Source: Suillus spraguei (Eukaryota; Basidiomycota; Agaricomycetes; Boletales; Suillaceae). From it: a stretch of 19,807 nt of DNA. This document shows positions 8,467-16,423 of the stretch, piece by piece. The stretch is from assembly GCA_016800925.1 (NCBI GenBank), contig JABCPU010000972.1:1-19807 (forward strand), given 5' to 3'. A program made the position numbers and the translations under genes. Within the stretch, counting starts at the first letter, position 1. Every line of letters starts with the position of its first letter. The notes under the pieces were generated by a model. It did no database searches. It had not been told where the DNA came from and saw nothing but the letters and a program-made list of their open reading frames with translations.

Positions 8467-9348
8467 ATGTCTTTTCCCACTGCATACATCACCCCCATCA
8501 CTATTGCCAACAATGACTCCAACTCCGACGCAGAAAACTACGGAACCCTTGCCACTGAAATCGACAACAGCTCCTACATTGAAGCCGCCCTTCTATGTGA
8601 AGGACATGCTCTCGAAATTGAGAGAATTCTCACCGCAAGAGGCGCCTTCCCCGCTTTACTCCTCATCAACATCATCCATACTGCCACCCTCATCGAAACC
8701 AACATCAATCAAACCACAGAAATTACGTATCGCCAGCACATCCTACATCTACAAAAACATATTCATTCTTACGCAATGCTGTTGCTTCCCCATTCTTTTA
8801 AGAGTGATGTTGAAGAAGCTATTCACATCGTGGCCGAACGCTGAGCAGGCATTGCTTGACCTCCCTCTCCACAAAGAGATATGGACCCACTTCCTATCCC
8901 TCAACCCTCTTCTTTGTGCACTTATTCTAATCTTGATGCCTTTACTGGCTTATATACTGCTGTCCAGGAGATTGGACAGCTCACCAACGCGGTCGTCAAA
9001 ACCATTCAGCAATCAGTCGTTGAAACAAGAGCAGCCAGAAATTTAGTAGAAGAAGCCATTACTGATTTACAGCAAACACAAGCGGACCTTGCTTCCCCAC
9101 AAACCCCATCTCCTATTGCACAACCAACCTCACCACCCCCTGTCACAATCACCCATGATCATCCCGCATGGTTATACGAACCTTGCACAGAAGAGCAGTG
9201 TGAGGCTGCAAAAATATTAGAAGTACCTGTCGCTGAGCTGGTAGCACTTGGCCCTCGACTCTGCGACCTCCGTATTCATCCTCCCATGTCCATTCCGTCA
9301 TCATTTGGCCCAATGGATCCTGTCTCGCCAGTCCACATATTACAGTGA
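8467..9348 (+). pseudogene. Third ORF downstream of pol, element A, unknown function
   Basis: It begins 56 bp after the pol stop and runs 293 codons in one frame to TGA 9346-9348, with two internal TGA codons (8842, 8857). I do not recognise a family. The first half (about 125 aa) is predicted mostly helical, with TEIDNSSYIEAALLCEGHAL and a hydrophobic FPALLLINII. The second half has a long amphipathic helix (GQLTNAVVKTIQQSVVETRA, then RNLVEEAITDLQQTQADL), a Pro/Ser/Thr linker and a C-terminal segment HPAWLYEPCTEEQCEAAKIL. There is no signal peptide or clear membrane anchor in this frame, so it does not look like env. A different frame (8462-9046) is also open. It could be an accessory retroelement gene or captured host sequence. 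Confidence 0.6.
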
Positions 9349-9411
9349 ACTATCTCCGTATTATACGAGTGAACGGACGTGCATAATATCCCGTATGATA
9401 CGGGCCAGCGG

Positions 9412-9427
9412 ACCATGGGCCCATGGT
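9412..9427. repeat. 16-bp perfect palindrome
   Basis: ACCATGGGCCCATGGT is its own reverse complement. Just upstream is a small hairpin, CCCGTA-TGA-TACGGG. Both lie at the left edge of the GGGTGGGCC repeat tract. No function is evident. Confidence 0.6.
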
Positions 9428-9439
9428 AGAAATATCCTC

Positions 9440-9830
9440 GTTGATGACGGATGGGCCAGGAGGAATATTATTCCCGATGACAGCAGGTGGGCCCATGCAA
9501 GGAATATGTAGAGTAGATGAGTGGGCTGATGTACATGAATATCTGGTAGACGGATGGGCCGAGGTAGTTGGATATCATGTAGATGGGTGTATCAAGGTAG
9601 ATGTGTATCAAATAGACAGGTATGTGAAGGGTACTTGTTATCACATACACGGGTGGGCCCAGACACATATTAAATTAGACGGGTATTAGACGGGTGGGCC
9701 GAGAGTGTTATATAAATATTTATTAGACAGGTGGGCCGAGGGTGTTGTACAGTATATTATATTAGATGGGTAGGCCGAGGGTGGTATAAAATATAGACGG
9801 GTGGGCCCATGTGTATGATAATTGTAGACA
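9440..9830. repeat. Degenerate minisatellite with GACGGGTGGGCC core
   Basis: The core TAGACGGGTGGGCCGAG or variants recurs near 9446, 9483, 9547, 9648, 9688, 9725, 9764 and 9796, with AT-rich spacers such as TTATATAAATATTTAT. Weaker copies (GATGGGTGTATC, GACAGGTATGTG) lie between. The repeat period is about 30-65 bp and variable. Overlapping ORFs on both strands only reflect the repetition. Confidence 0.7.
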
Positions 9831-9888
9831 TGACGGAGCTGAGGGAGTTGCATATCATCCAAATCAGAGGAGGTAATAAATCACAGTT

Positions 9889-10455
9889 ACTGAGTTCCTG
9901 GAGCAGCAGGTGCTGTCTTGACATGGCCTTTTATGGCGCTTAGGTTGTCTTGTAGAATGTGGAAACTGGGGTGCAAGGCTTGTGTTGCCCTACAAGACAC
10001 CCAGCTCCGACCCCCGAAAATCAGATGAAGCATACCAAGTTCCGAGTTCTGAGACCCGGGTCTCGACACATAATTCAGTCAATACGAGACACCCAGTTCT
10101 GACCCCCAAAATTTGAGTGAAGCATACCAAGTTCTGGGAGCAGCAAGTGATCTCTTGAAATGGCCTTTATGGCGTTTAGGTTGTCTTGTAGAATGTGGAA
10201 AGCGGGGTGCGAGGCTTGTGTTGCCCTACAAGACACCCAGTTACGACCCCCGAAAATCAGATGAAGCTTACCAAGTTCCAAGTTTCGAGTTCTGAGTTCC
10301 GAGACCCAGGTCTCTGCTTGACATGGCCTTTTATGGTGCTTATGTTGTCTTGTAGAATGTGGACACCAGGGTGCAAAAAGTGGTTGCCCTATGAGATGCC
10401 AAGTTCTGAACCCGGGTCTCGACAAATGAATATCAGATATCCAGCACACTTCCAA
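9889..10455. repeat. Three diverged tandem copies of a roughly 190-235 bp unit
   Basis: The block TTGACATGGCCTTTTATGG, then TTGTCTTGTAGAATGTGGA, then CTACAAGACACCCAG, then AAGTTCCGAGTTCTGAGACC starts near 9897. It is repeated from about 10133 and again, shortened, from about 10316. Each copy contains TGTTGCCCTACAAGACA or a variant and ends near GACCCGGGTCTCGACA, a near-palindrome. The ORFs on both strands follow the repetition. I do not recognise the family. Confidence 0.75.
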
Positions 10456-10583
10456 TCATCTGGTATTTCATTGAGCAATAGATGATAATACAGCTTTGAA
10501 AGCCAACATCATCCAAGGTTCCCTTATCTAATCCTCGCTATCTCCACCCCCTTTAACACCAAAGTCTGGACATCCAGCATTCA

Positions 10584-11186
10584 GTGTCTGATTTCCCAAT
10601 ATCAACTTGCAACATGAACACTTCTTCCATGTCCACTTGTGACATAAAAATCTGGTGCACTTGGGCCCTGGCCGTCACTCATGAAGCAGGGGCATATACC
10701 GAACAAAAATTCAATGCAGAGAAGACTGGAGGAGAACCAGTTATACCTTCTCCAAACCTGGACACTGATCTGGTGATGGCGTGCAATTGCTTGGCTGATG
10801 TACTCATAAAGGCATATAAAAATTCCAGTGGGTCTTCCTGCAGATGTTGAAAATGTGTTTGATCATTCAAATTCCTTCATGACAGTTAAGATGCAGATTG
10901 ATATTGCAAGATATAGCAAATTGATATCCCCAAAGAACACTGGGCATAATGAGGAGAAAGAGGAGAAGTTGCTTGAGAGGTGTCCTCCTGGCCATGAGGG
11001 CACAAAGTTGGTGGACAAACCTGCCACAATTATCAATGTTTCCGGTACCATCATCGCATGGTACCTTCCAGACACCCTGACCGAGACCACCTAGGTGCGT
11101 AATGTGTAGATTGTTACTCAATGGATATTGAATATCAAATGGTACCTACAGAAGGAAATCAGGGCGGCCACCGAGTTGCTGGATCC
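10584..11186 (+). pseudogene. Truncated host-gene fragment, uncharacterised protein
   Basis: Two overlapping plus-strand frames look like one gene broken near 10825 (MSDFPISTCNMNT to LADVLIKAYK; then KIPVGLPADVENVFDH onward). The second ends with ERCPPGHEGTKLVDKPATII and SGTIIAWYLPDTLTETT, then TAG 11092-11094 directly before GTGCGT. A candidate 57-bp intron (11095-11151, GT...CTACAG) joins it to KEIRAATELLDP. The pattern resembles, from memory, uncharacterised Agaricomycete proteins in which PPGH-G, an aWYLP motif and an -AT-LL-P helix occur in this order. Coding similarity stops at 11186, where the LTR begins. The TAG is one change from CAG. Function unknown. Confidence 0.45.
11095..11151 (+). 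other. Candidate spliceosomal intron (57 bp)
   Basis: The donor is G|GTGCGT at 11094/11095 and the acceptor CTACAG at 11146-11151. Removing it joins the WYLP-containing exon to KEIRAATELLDP. The length is typical of mushroom introns. Support is from splice motifs and protein pattern only. Confidence 0.45.
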
Positions 11187-11956
11187 TGTCATATACCATA
11201 CTTCTAATCTCAGATCCGACCATATCCGTCCAGATCCGATCGTTTCCATATCCGTCCGGTCCACAGATCCTGTCCGGACCACCCATCTGAATGTACTCAC
11301 TTCTCGCACCTTAACTCCCTTGTGTACATCTGCGTCTATCTCCTTTCATCATTTCTCCTGCTACCGGTACTCCGGCTGTTTATATTTCCGTCCTGTGTTA
11401 CTGATCCGTTTCCTGTGTTCATTTCCGATTCATGCTTACTGATCCGCTGTGCATTAACTAATAGACTTCCGTTACACTTCGTACATAGCCCTCAGTCCCG
11501 GACTTGCTGATTATCTGTCTTAGATACTTACAGTATATAAACCACTTGTAGATCTCCGTAGAACCTTAGTTCGAATATCATCTTAGATTCTACTCATTCT
11601 GCCTCCTCTGGACTTAAGCCACTTTCCGCTTTAAGTCACCTTCCGAGACTTAGGATTGATTCCTATAAGTCTATCTCTCCGACTCTATCTTCGGATAGTC
11701 TATCTCCGTTAGTTTCTAGTTAGGAACTCGTTCCGAAACTAGCCTTAATCTCTGTCCTCTCCTTACGTTCCGAATAACCTTTGGACGTATCATATCCGAC
11801 ACCTTCGGACACCCGGATCCATCACGCAACTCCTTCCGGGTCTTCGGACGAATAACTCCTCCCTGAAATAAGGGGCACTACTCGAGAAAGGGGCACAGTG
11901 CACGAACTGAGGCCAAAGCCCTTCGGATCTCTCTACCCTTGAGTACAGTCTTAACA
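11187..11956 (+). repeat. 5' LTR of family C element (start uncertain)
   Basis: The end is well placed: CTTAACA at 11956, two bases before an 11-nt PBS. The start is uncertain. 11187 (TGTCATATACC) is where the host coding pattern stops, giving about 770 bp; 11396 (TGTTACTG) would give TGTTA/TAACA ends and 561 bp. The partial copy at 5408-5634 covers about 11434-11652. GTCCGGAC- and ATCCGTCC-like motifs repeat at 11215-11280. The start cannot be tested because the 3' LTR is outside the window. Confidence 0.65.
11534..11578 (+). promoter_or_regulatory. LTR promoter and inferred transcription start, family C
   Basis: TATATAA lies at 11534-11540. 34 bp downstream, AGTTCGAATAT (11568-11578) is a perfect complement of the PBS at 11959-11969. 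No ATG occurs between 11568 and the gag ATG at 12007, as expected of an mRNA leader starting here. Confidence 0.7.
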
Positions 11957-11958
11957 GT

Positions 11959-11969
11959 ATATTCGAACT
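11959..11969 (+). other. Self-primer binding site, family C
   Basis: ATATTCGAACT lies two bases inside the LTR. It is the exact reverse complement of AGTTCGAATAT at 11568-11578, the inferred 5' end of the transcript. The length of 11 nt equals that described for Tf1 of fission yeast. Confidence 0.75.
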
Positions 11970-12006
11970 CAAACCTTTCCGAGTAACTTAGCAACCATCC
12001 CATATC

Positions 12007-12125
12007 ATGCCTCCCCGTAAAACTCAAAACACACTCCGAGGAGCCGGACTTGGTCCGATCCAACGAGATCCCACACCCATCATCCAAACATTCACCAGTT
12101 TCTCTCAACGCCACGCAAGCATGAG
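12007..12125 (+). pseudogene. gag: Gag of family C element, N-terminal part
   Basis: The ATG at 12007 is the first ATG after the inferred transcription start. It opens a frame beginning MPPRKTQNTLRGAGLGPIQR and continuing to QRHASM, where element B is inserted. The five bases ATGAG (12121-12125) recur at 18321-18325 as target duplication. Skipping element B and one ATGAG copy, the frame continues as SDIGQSISTRQVRPDP. The N-terminus is basic and Thr/Pro-rich. Confidence 0.8.
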
Positions 12126-12596
12126 TGTCACAACCCACAAAACGAATTAACGCTAGGGCAGAGACTAGGACTCAAACTAAGGTTATCACAGAGGAAGAGA
12201 AGAGCAAGGACGTCTTGGATTGCTACAGATGTAGATACAAGAGGTTTGAACTAAAGAACTACTACAGCGAAACTAGCTAACTATATACACATATTGAAAC
12301 TGAGATATAAACTGAGTTTGAAACTACTAGCCAATCATAAAATAGAAATGAGAATCGTACGATGTGATGATTGTGACATTGTTATGACATCATATTCTAG
12401 AAGGTTCTAAGATCACGTGACACTATCTTATCTTATCCGATAGCATCATAAAAGATCTCTTCATCTTCATCAGGAAGTTCGGTTATAGAAGCAGTTATAG
12501 GGATTTCAATGGAGTTTGTGTTTGTCTTAGCGCTGGGTTTAGACGCTTTAGGGAAATTGAGGAAAGAGTAATGAGTTGTATTTGGAATTCGTGACA
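12126..12596 (-). repeat. 3' LTR of element B
   Basis: This is a 471-bp direct repeat of 17852-18320 with TGTCAC/GTGACA ends. In sense orientation it begins at 12596. The pol frame enters it and stops at 12433-12435, so part of U3 is coding. Confidence 0.95.
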
Positions 12597-12912
12597 TTAC
12601 CCCCTCTCTAGGGTGAGCGTCATCGCGAATGTATGAAGGTCTGATGTTACGTGTTCTCCATTTCTTGAAATCTTCCGAATTAAGTATAGATCCTTGAATT
12701 CTTTTGGTTTTAGCCGCCGTGGGATTCTTTTTATGAAACTCTGCTATAAGAATCGGGGAATTCTTTACGTTTTCTTCTGGTTCCCATGTTGATTCTTCTA
12801 TCGGATATCCTTCCCATTTTACTTGGTATTGCAGCTTTCCTTGGAATAATCGGCTATCTAATACTTCTTCTACAACAAATTCTTCCTGATCATCAACTAT
12901 GTCAGGAGGTGG
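12433..12912 (-). pseudogene. pol: Chromodomain and C-terminal tail of Pol, element B
   Basis: This is the same frame as the integrase part, separated by the single TGA at 12913-12915. It reads PPPDIVDDQEEFVVEEVLDS, then a chromodomain (QYQVKWEGYPIEESTWEPEE, then NSPILIAEFHKK). F, W and W occupy the aromatic-cage positions. A basic stretch (KKWRTRNIRPSYIRDD) follows and the frame crosses the LTR edge at 12596 without a break (EGVMSRIPN). About 54 LTR-encoded residues end in the acidic tail LPDEDEEIFYDAIG before TAA. Chromodomains of this class bind methylated histone H3K9 and direct integration to heterochromatin. Confidence 0.88.
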
Positions 12913-13632
12913 TCAGGTGGGTTGAGAATGAGGGATCATTTGAGATGCATAGTATGGAGTGAGTAATTGAACGTGAAAAACTGGATGGATCTGATAATTT
13001 GCCGGTAATTTCAATTTATAGTTCACCTCGCCATTCTTCTCTAGTATTTCAAAGGGCCCAAGACGACGATCTGACAGTTTTTGACTTGGACGACATTGTT
13101 TAATGTTTTTCGCGTTTAGCCAGACTTTGTCTCCCTTTTTATACTGTGGTGCGTCTTTTACTCCTTTGTCATAGAACCATTTCATTCGTTCATTGACTAG
13201 TTTCAAAGTATTTTCCGCATCATCTCTTGCTTCTTTCATTTGATCCACTCTTTCATCGGCAACAGGAATACGGGAGTTGGAATTAGGAGATATCGTGAAT
13301 TCTGGATTATATCCATATAGAACTTTGAAAGGGCTATGACCGGTGACTGTGACTGCGTTATTATGTGAGAATTCTGCAATCGGCAACCAAGATACCCAAT
13401 CGTTTTGTCTATAAGAGGTAAACAGACGTAAATATTGTTCAACTTCTTGATTTACGTGTTCTGTTTGTCCGTCTGTATGGGGATGATAGGCGGTCGAAGC
13501 AGACCATTTTGTGCCTAATCTTTTTGACATTTGTCCCATAAATTTCGATACGAACTGTGTTCCTCTATCTGAAATCACTTTCTTTGGTGTTCCATGATGT
13601 TTCCATACATTTTTCAAAAAATAGCTCGGCAA
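12913..13632 (-). pseudogene. pol: Integrase catalytic core (second half) and GPY/F region, element B
   Basis: This is the continuation of Pol after a one-base frameshift near 13612-13625, where a run of six Ts in sense orientation fits better as five. The true frame enters near 13620, so the ORF's first residues are not meaningful. It holds the second and third catalytic acids of the D,D35E triad: D in ISDRGTQF (residue 22 of this frame) and E in TDGQTEHVNQE (residue 58), exactly 35 residues apart. Then come the GPF motif (RRLGPFEIL, about 190-197) and the HPVFHVQLLTPY segment. The frame ends at TGA 12913-12915. Confidence 0.92.
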
Positions 13633-16423
13633 TTTCCTTCGAGTCTACTTCTTTATTGGTGGGAATGAAGTGTGCTTGTTTCGTAAATCGATCAACGACA
13701 ACAAAAATGCTATCACACCCTTCACTCTTTGGTAGGTCCACAATCAGGTCACATGTAATCGTTTGCCAAGGTCCTTTTGGAACTTCATTTGGTTGTAAAA
13801 GTCCTGTCGGTTTACTAGGATAAACCTTTGTTTGTCTGCAACGATCGCAACCATCTACATAGTCGTGAACACTTTTTGTCATCATTGGCCACCAATAGTT
13901 TCTGGAAATCAATTCTAAGGTTTTGGCACGTCCAGGATGTCCAGCCGGTGGTGAGTCATGGAATAACTCTAGAATCTCTCGGTGGATTTCTTTATCATTT
14001 GGAACATAGACCAATCCTCGGAATAACACCAATCCATCTTCAACATTCCATTCTTCGACTCCTCTACGCAATTGCACCGGTGCTGCTTTTAACGTTTCTA
14101 GTGCTTTCATTACTTCAGGCTCTCGTTCTGTACTTTGTCTGATCTTTTTAAGAAGAGATTTTTCTCCTTCTATAAGAACTTGGCCTCTTTTAGCAGCATT
14201 GATTTTGAAAAATTCCGGTTTAAGCAAAATGCGATCAGAATTGTCGTTTTCTACCCCCCCTCTGTGGTCTGATCTCCGAGACAGACGATCAGCCTTATCA
14301 TTGACTACACCAGGCTTATGTTGGAGTGTAAATTCATACTCCGCCAGGAACAGACTCCATCTGGCTTGCCTTCGTGTCAATTTTTGACTCGTCATGAAAT
14401 ACTCGAGATTCTTATGATCGGTCCAGATTTCCACAGGATGAGGTGCTCCCTGCACATAGTGCCTCCACTCTTCTAACACTCGAATGATTGCTAATAATTC
14501 TTTGTCATGAATGTCGTAATTTCGTTTTGCATCATTCATTGACTTTGAATAATAAGCGACAGGATGCCATAGTCCATCTTCCATTTGTTGAGAAAGTACT
14601 GCACCAGATGCATAATCAGAAGCATCGGTCTCTATTCTTTTCTTTTTCTCAACGTCTGGCATTACTAGGAGCGGAGCTTCTGTGAATCGTTTCTTTAATT
14701 CATCAAATGCATTCTGTTGTTTCTCCGTCCAATTCCATGGAACATCTTTTCTTAGCAAATCATTCATTGATCTGGCTATATCTGAGAACCCCAATATGAA
14801 TCTTCGATAGAAGTTGGCAAAACCCATGAATGCTTGTATGTCTTTTACGCATTTGGGAACAGGCCATTTTAATACTCCTTCTACTTTCACAGGGTCCATA
14901 GATACATTGCCTTTTTCCACGATCAACCCTAAGAATTCGACTTTAGACTGTTCGAAACTACATTTTTCTGGTTTCAAGAACAGGTCATTATCTTTCAATC
15001 GTTTGAGTACTTCTCGCACGACTTTTCGATGTTGCTCCTTATTTCCATTTGTAAAGACCAAGATATCATCGATGTAGACAACGACCGTCTTTCCATCAAT
15101 AAGATCTCTAAATATTTCATTCATCATGGTCTGGAAAGTTGCTGGAGAATTCGTCAACCCGAAATACATTACGGTTGGTTCATGGTGACCAAAAGGCGTT
15201 TTGAAGGCTGCCTTCCACTCATCTCCTTCTTTCATCCGAATATTATTGTATCCCCATCGTACATCCATTTTGGAGTACATTGTGGCACCAGTTAAAGCAT
15301 CAATTAGATCTTGAGATCTTGGTAAAGGGTACGCATTTTTAACCGTTTTCTCATTGAGCTTTCTATAGTCCATTACTGGTCGTAATTTGCCATCTTTTTT
15401 GGCCACAAAGAAGAAAGGTGCTGCAACAGGAGATTGTGAATCTCTAATACGTCCTAATGCAGTTTCAGCTTTTAACCAATCTTTTAGTGTGTCCATTTCT
15501 TTTGGTGATAAAGGATACGGTTTTGCATTCGGTGGAAGATCATTCTCATCTTTAAGATCTATCGCATGATCCCATTTCTTTCTTTCAGGAAATCTCTTTG
15601 ATTCCTCTTCTGAGAATACACCCAGGTAATCATGAAGCCAGTCTGGAACCATTTCTTCTACAGACTTTTTCTTCTTAGTAGCTTCCTCTGCTACCTTTTG
15701 TTCTGTGGCGATAGAAGCTTTATATTTAATCCATTCATTCTTTGGACTATCTTCATCTTCTATTTCCTCAACCATCGCCCTCTTCTTCGCCATGCCTTCA
15801 TCATCATCTTCCTCTTCCGTGGGAATCAGATCTGGCAAGTCACCCTGTTTTTGGGTTTTTTGTTTTTCTCTATTTTTTTGTCTTTTTTCTTTTTTAGTCT
15901 CACACTTAATTGGGCATCGTGTAAGAGCAAATCGTCCTGCGTTCCAATCAATCTCCGGGTTATGATACCTTAGCCAATCTATACCGATAATAACATCATC
16001 GCTTCCTAGATCTGTAACCATGAAGGCTGCTTTGTCTTCTTCATGATCTCCAATCTTTAATCCTATTTCAGCGAATCTTGTCATAGCTCCGGCGGCATTT
16101 AAGGAACCATCGATGTTCTTGACTGGTATGGGACGCAATAATTTACGACACCGGACATCATTGTTCTTCACAAATCTTTCACTTATAAATAATGTTGATG
16201 CACCACAGTCCACAAGTGCTTTTACGTCTGCTTGTCTGTTCTTTCCTTTCAGTGTAATCGGAATATAAAAATGCTCTGATTTGGATCGTATATACACTTC
16301 CGTTACATCTGAAAAACTAGAAAGAATAGAGAATCGATTGTTCGGGTCTAGGTCTGCAGACTCTGACTTCAACCCTTCTAAAAACCCTTGCCTTCTTTGG
16401 AGGATAACCAGTCCTTGAACCAT
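13565..16423 (-). CDS. pol: Pol of element B: protease, reverse transcriptase, RNase H, integrase N-terminus
   Basis: A 952-codon frame. The ATG at 16423 may not be the true start; entry is more likely by -1 frameshift at 16381-16387, making the first 14 or so residues artefactual. Protease: DCGA at residues 72-75, IIGIDWL at 145-151. A Lys/Glu-rich linker covers 175-260. Reverse transcriptase: PVMDYRKLN at 349-357, catalytic D387 (SKMDVRWGYNN), FGLTNSPATFQ at 421-431, YIDD at 450-453. RNase H: D600, E642, D669, D712. Integrase: HHCC zinc site H822, H829, C859, C862 and first catalytic D892. All catalytic residues I looked for are present. The frame is lost at about residue 936 by a homopolymer indel. 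Confidence 0.95.
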   Translation of the reverse strand: MVQGLVILQRRQGFLEGLKSESADLDPNNRFSILSSFSDVTEVYIRSKSEHFYIPITLKGKNRQADVKALVDCGASTLFISERFVKNNDVRCRKLLRPIPVKNIDGSLNAAGAMTRFAEIGLKIGDHEEDKAAFMVTDLGSDDVIIGIDWLRYHNPEIDWNAGRFALTRCPIKCETKKEKRQKNREKQKTQKQGDLPDLIPTEEEDDDEGMAKKRAMVEEIEDEDSPKNEWIKYKASIATEQKVAEEATKKKKSVEEMVPDWLHDYLGVFSEEESKRFPERKKWDHAIDLKDENDLPPNAKPYPLSPKEMDTLKDWLKAETALGRIRDSQSPVAAPFFFVAKKDGKLRPVMDYRKLNEKTVKNAYPLPRSQDLIDALTGATMYSKMDVRWGYNNIRMKEGDEWKAAFKTPFGHHEPTVMYFGLTNSPATFQTMMNEIFRDLIDGKTVVVYIDDILVFTNGNKEQHRKVVREVLKRLKDNDLFLKPEKCSFEQSKVEFLGLIVEKGNVSMDPVKVEGVLKWPVPKCVKDIQAFMGFANFYRRFILGFSDIARSMNDLLRKDVPWNWTEKQQNAFDELKKRFTEAPLLVMPDVEKKKRIETDASDYASGAVLSQQMEDGLWHPVAYYSKSMNDAKRNYDIHDKELLAIIRVLEEWRHYVQGAPHPVEIWTDHKNLEYFMTSQKLTRRQARWSLFLAEYEFTLQHKPGVVNDKADRLSRRSDHRGGVENDNSDRILLKPEFFKINAAKRGQVLIEGEKSLLKKIRQSTEREPEVMKALETLKAAPVQLRRGVEEWNVEDGLVLFRGLVYVPNDKEIHREILELFHDSPPAGHPGRAKTLELISRNYWWPMMTKSVHDYVDGCDRCRQTKVYPSKPTGLLQPNEVPKGPWQTITCDLIVDLPKSEGCDSIFVVVDRFTKQAHFIPTNKEVDSKEIAELFFEKCMETSWNTKESDFR
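16344..16387 (-). promoter_or_regulatory. -1 ribosomal frameshift signal, gag/pol of element B
   Basis: In sense orientation the gag frame reads AAG GGT TTT TAG. The slippery heptamer is GGGTTTT (16387-16381), followed at once by TAG (16380-16378). The 5-nt spacer TAGAA leads to GGGTTGAAGTC (16375-16365), which pairs with GACCTAGACCC (16354-16344) at 9 of 11 positions including one G-T, loop 10 nt. The -1 frame continues as LEGLKSESADLD, the open pol frame. GGGUUUU is the slip site of barley yellow dwarf virus. Alternatively one T has been lost and gag-pol was a single frame. Confidence 0.6.

Larger units (their letters stand above)
5635..9348 (+). mobile_element. Degenerate Ty3/Gypsy chromovirus, family A (3' truncated)
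   Basis: In order: 5' LTR (5635-6109), PBS (6111-6121), gag (6237-7073), -1 frameshift site, protease (7070 to about 7840), integrase C-terminus with chromodomain (to 8410), and an extra ORF (8467-9348). Reverse transcriptase, RNase H and the integrase core are missing. No 3' LTR follows within the window, so the right boundary is only the last coding sequence. Seven TGA stops and at least one frameshift interrupt the gag, pol and third-ORF frames, with an eighth TGA in the integrase piece. The element cannot encode its own replication. It inserted into a family C LTR. Confidence 0.85.

Noticed and set aside
8467..9348. Reading the third ORF as a retroviral-type env gene
   Set aside because: There is no signal peptide, no cysteine-rich ectodomain and no C-terminal membrane anchor in the main frame. 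The position alone is not enough.
5635..9348. TGA as a sense codon (alternative genetic code)
   Set aside because: TGA also ends pol at 8408 and gag at 7071 at the expected places, and element B pol is open for 952 codons without TGA. CpG decay explains the internal TGAs better.
9440..9830. CRISPR-like array
   Set aside because: Repeats are degenerate, spacers vary in length and are themselves related, and the context is a eukaryotic retroelement region.
15632..15973. Plus-strand ORFs rich in Phe, Leu and Ser that look membrane-like
   Set aside because: They are the antisense of the Lys/Glu-rich linker in element B Pol, which produces artificial hydrophobic frames.
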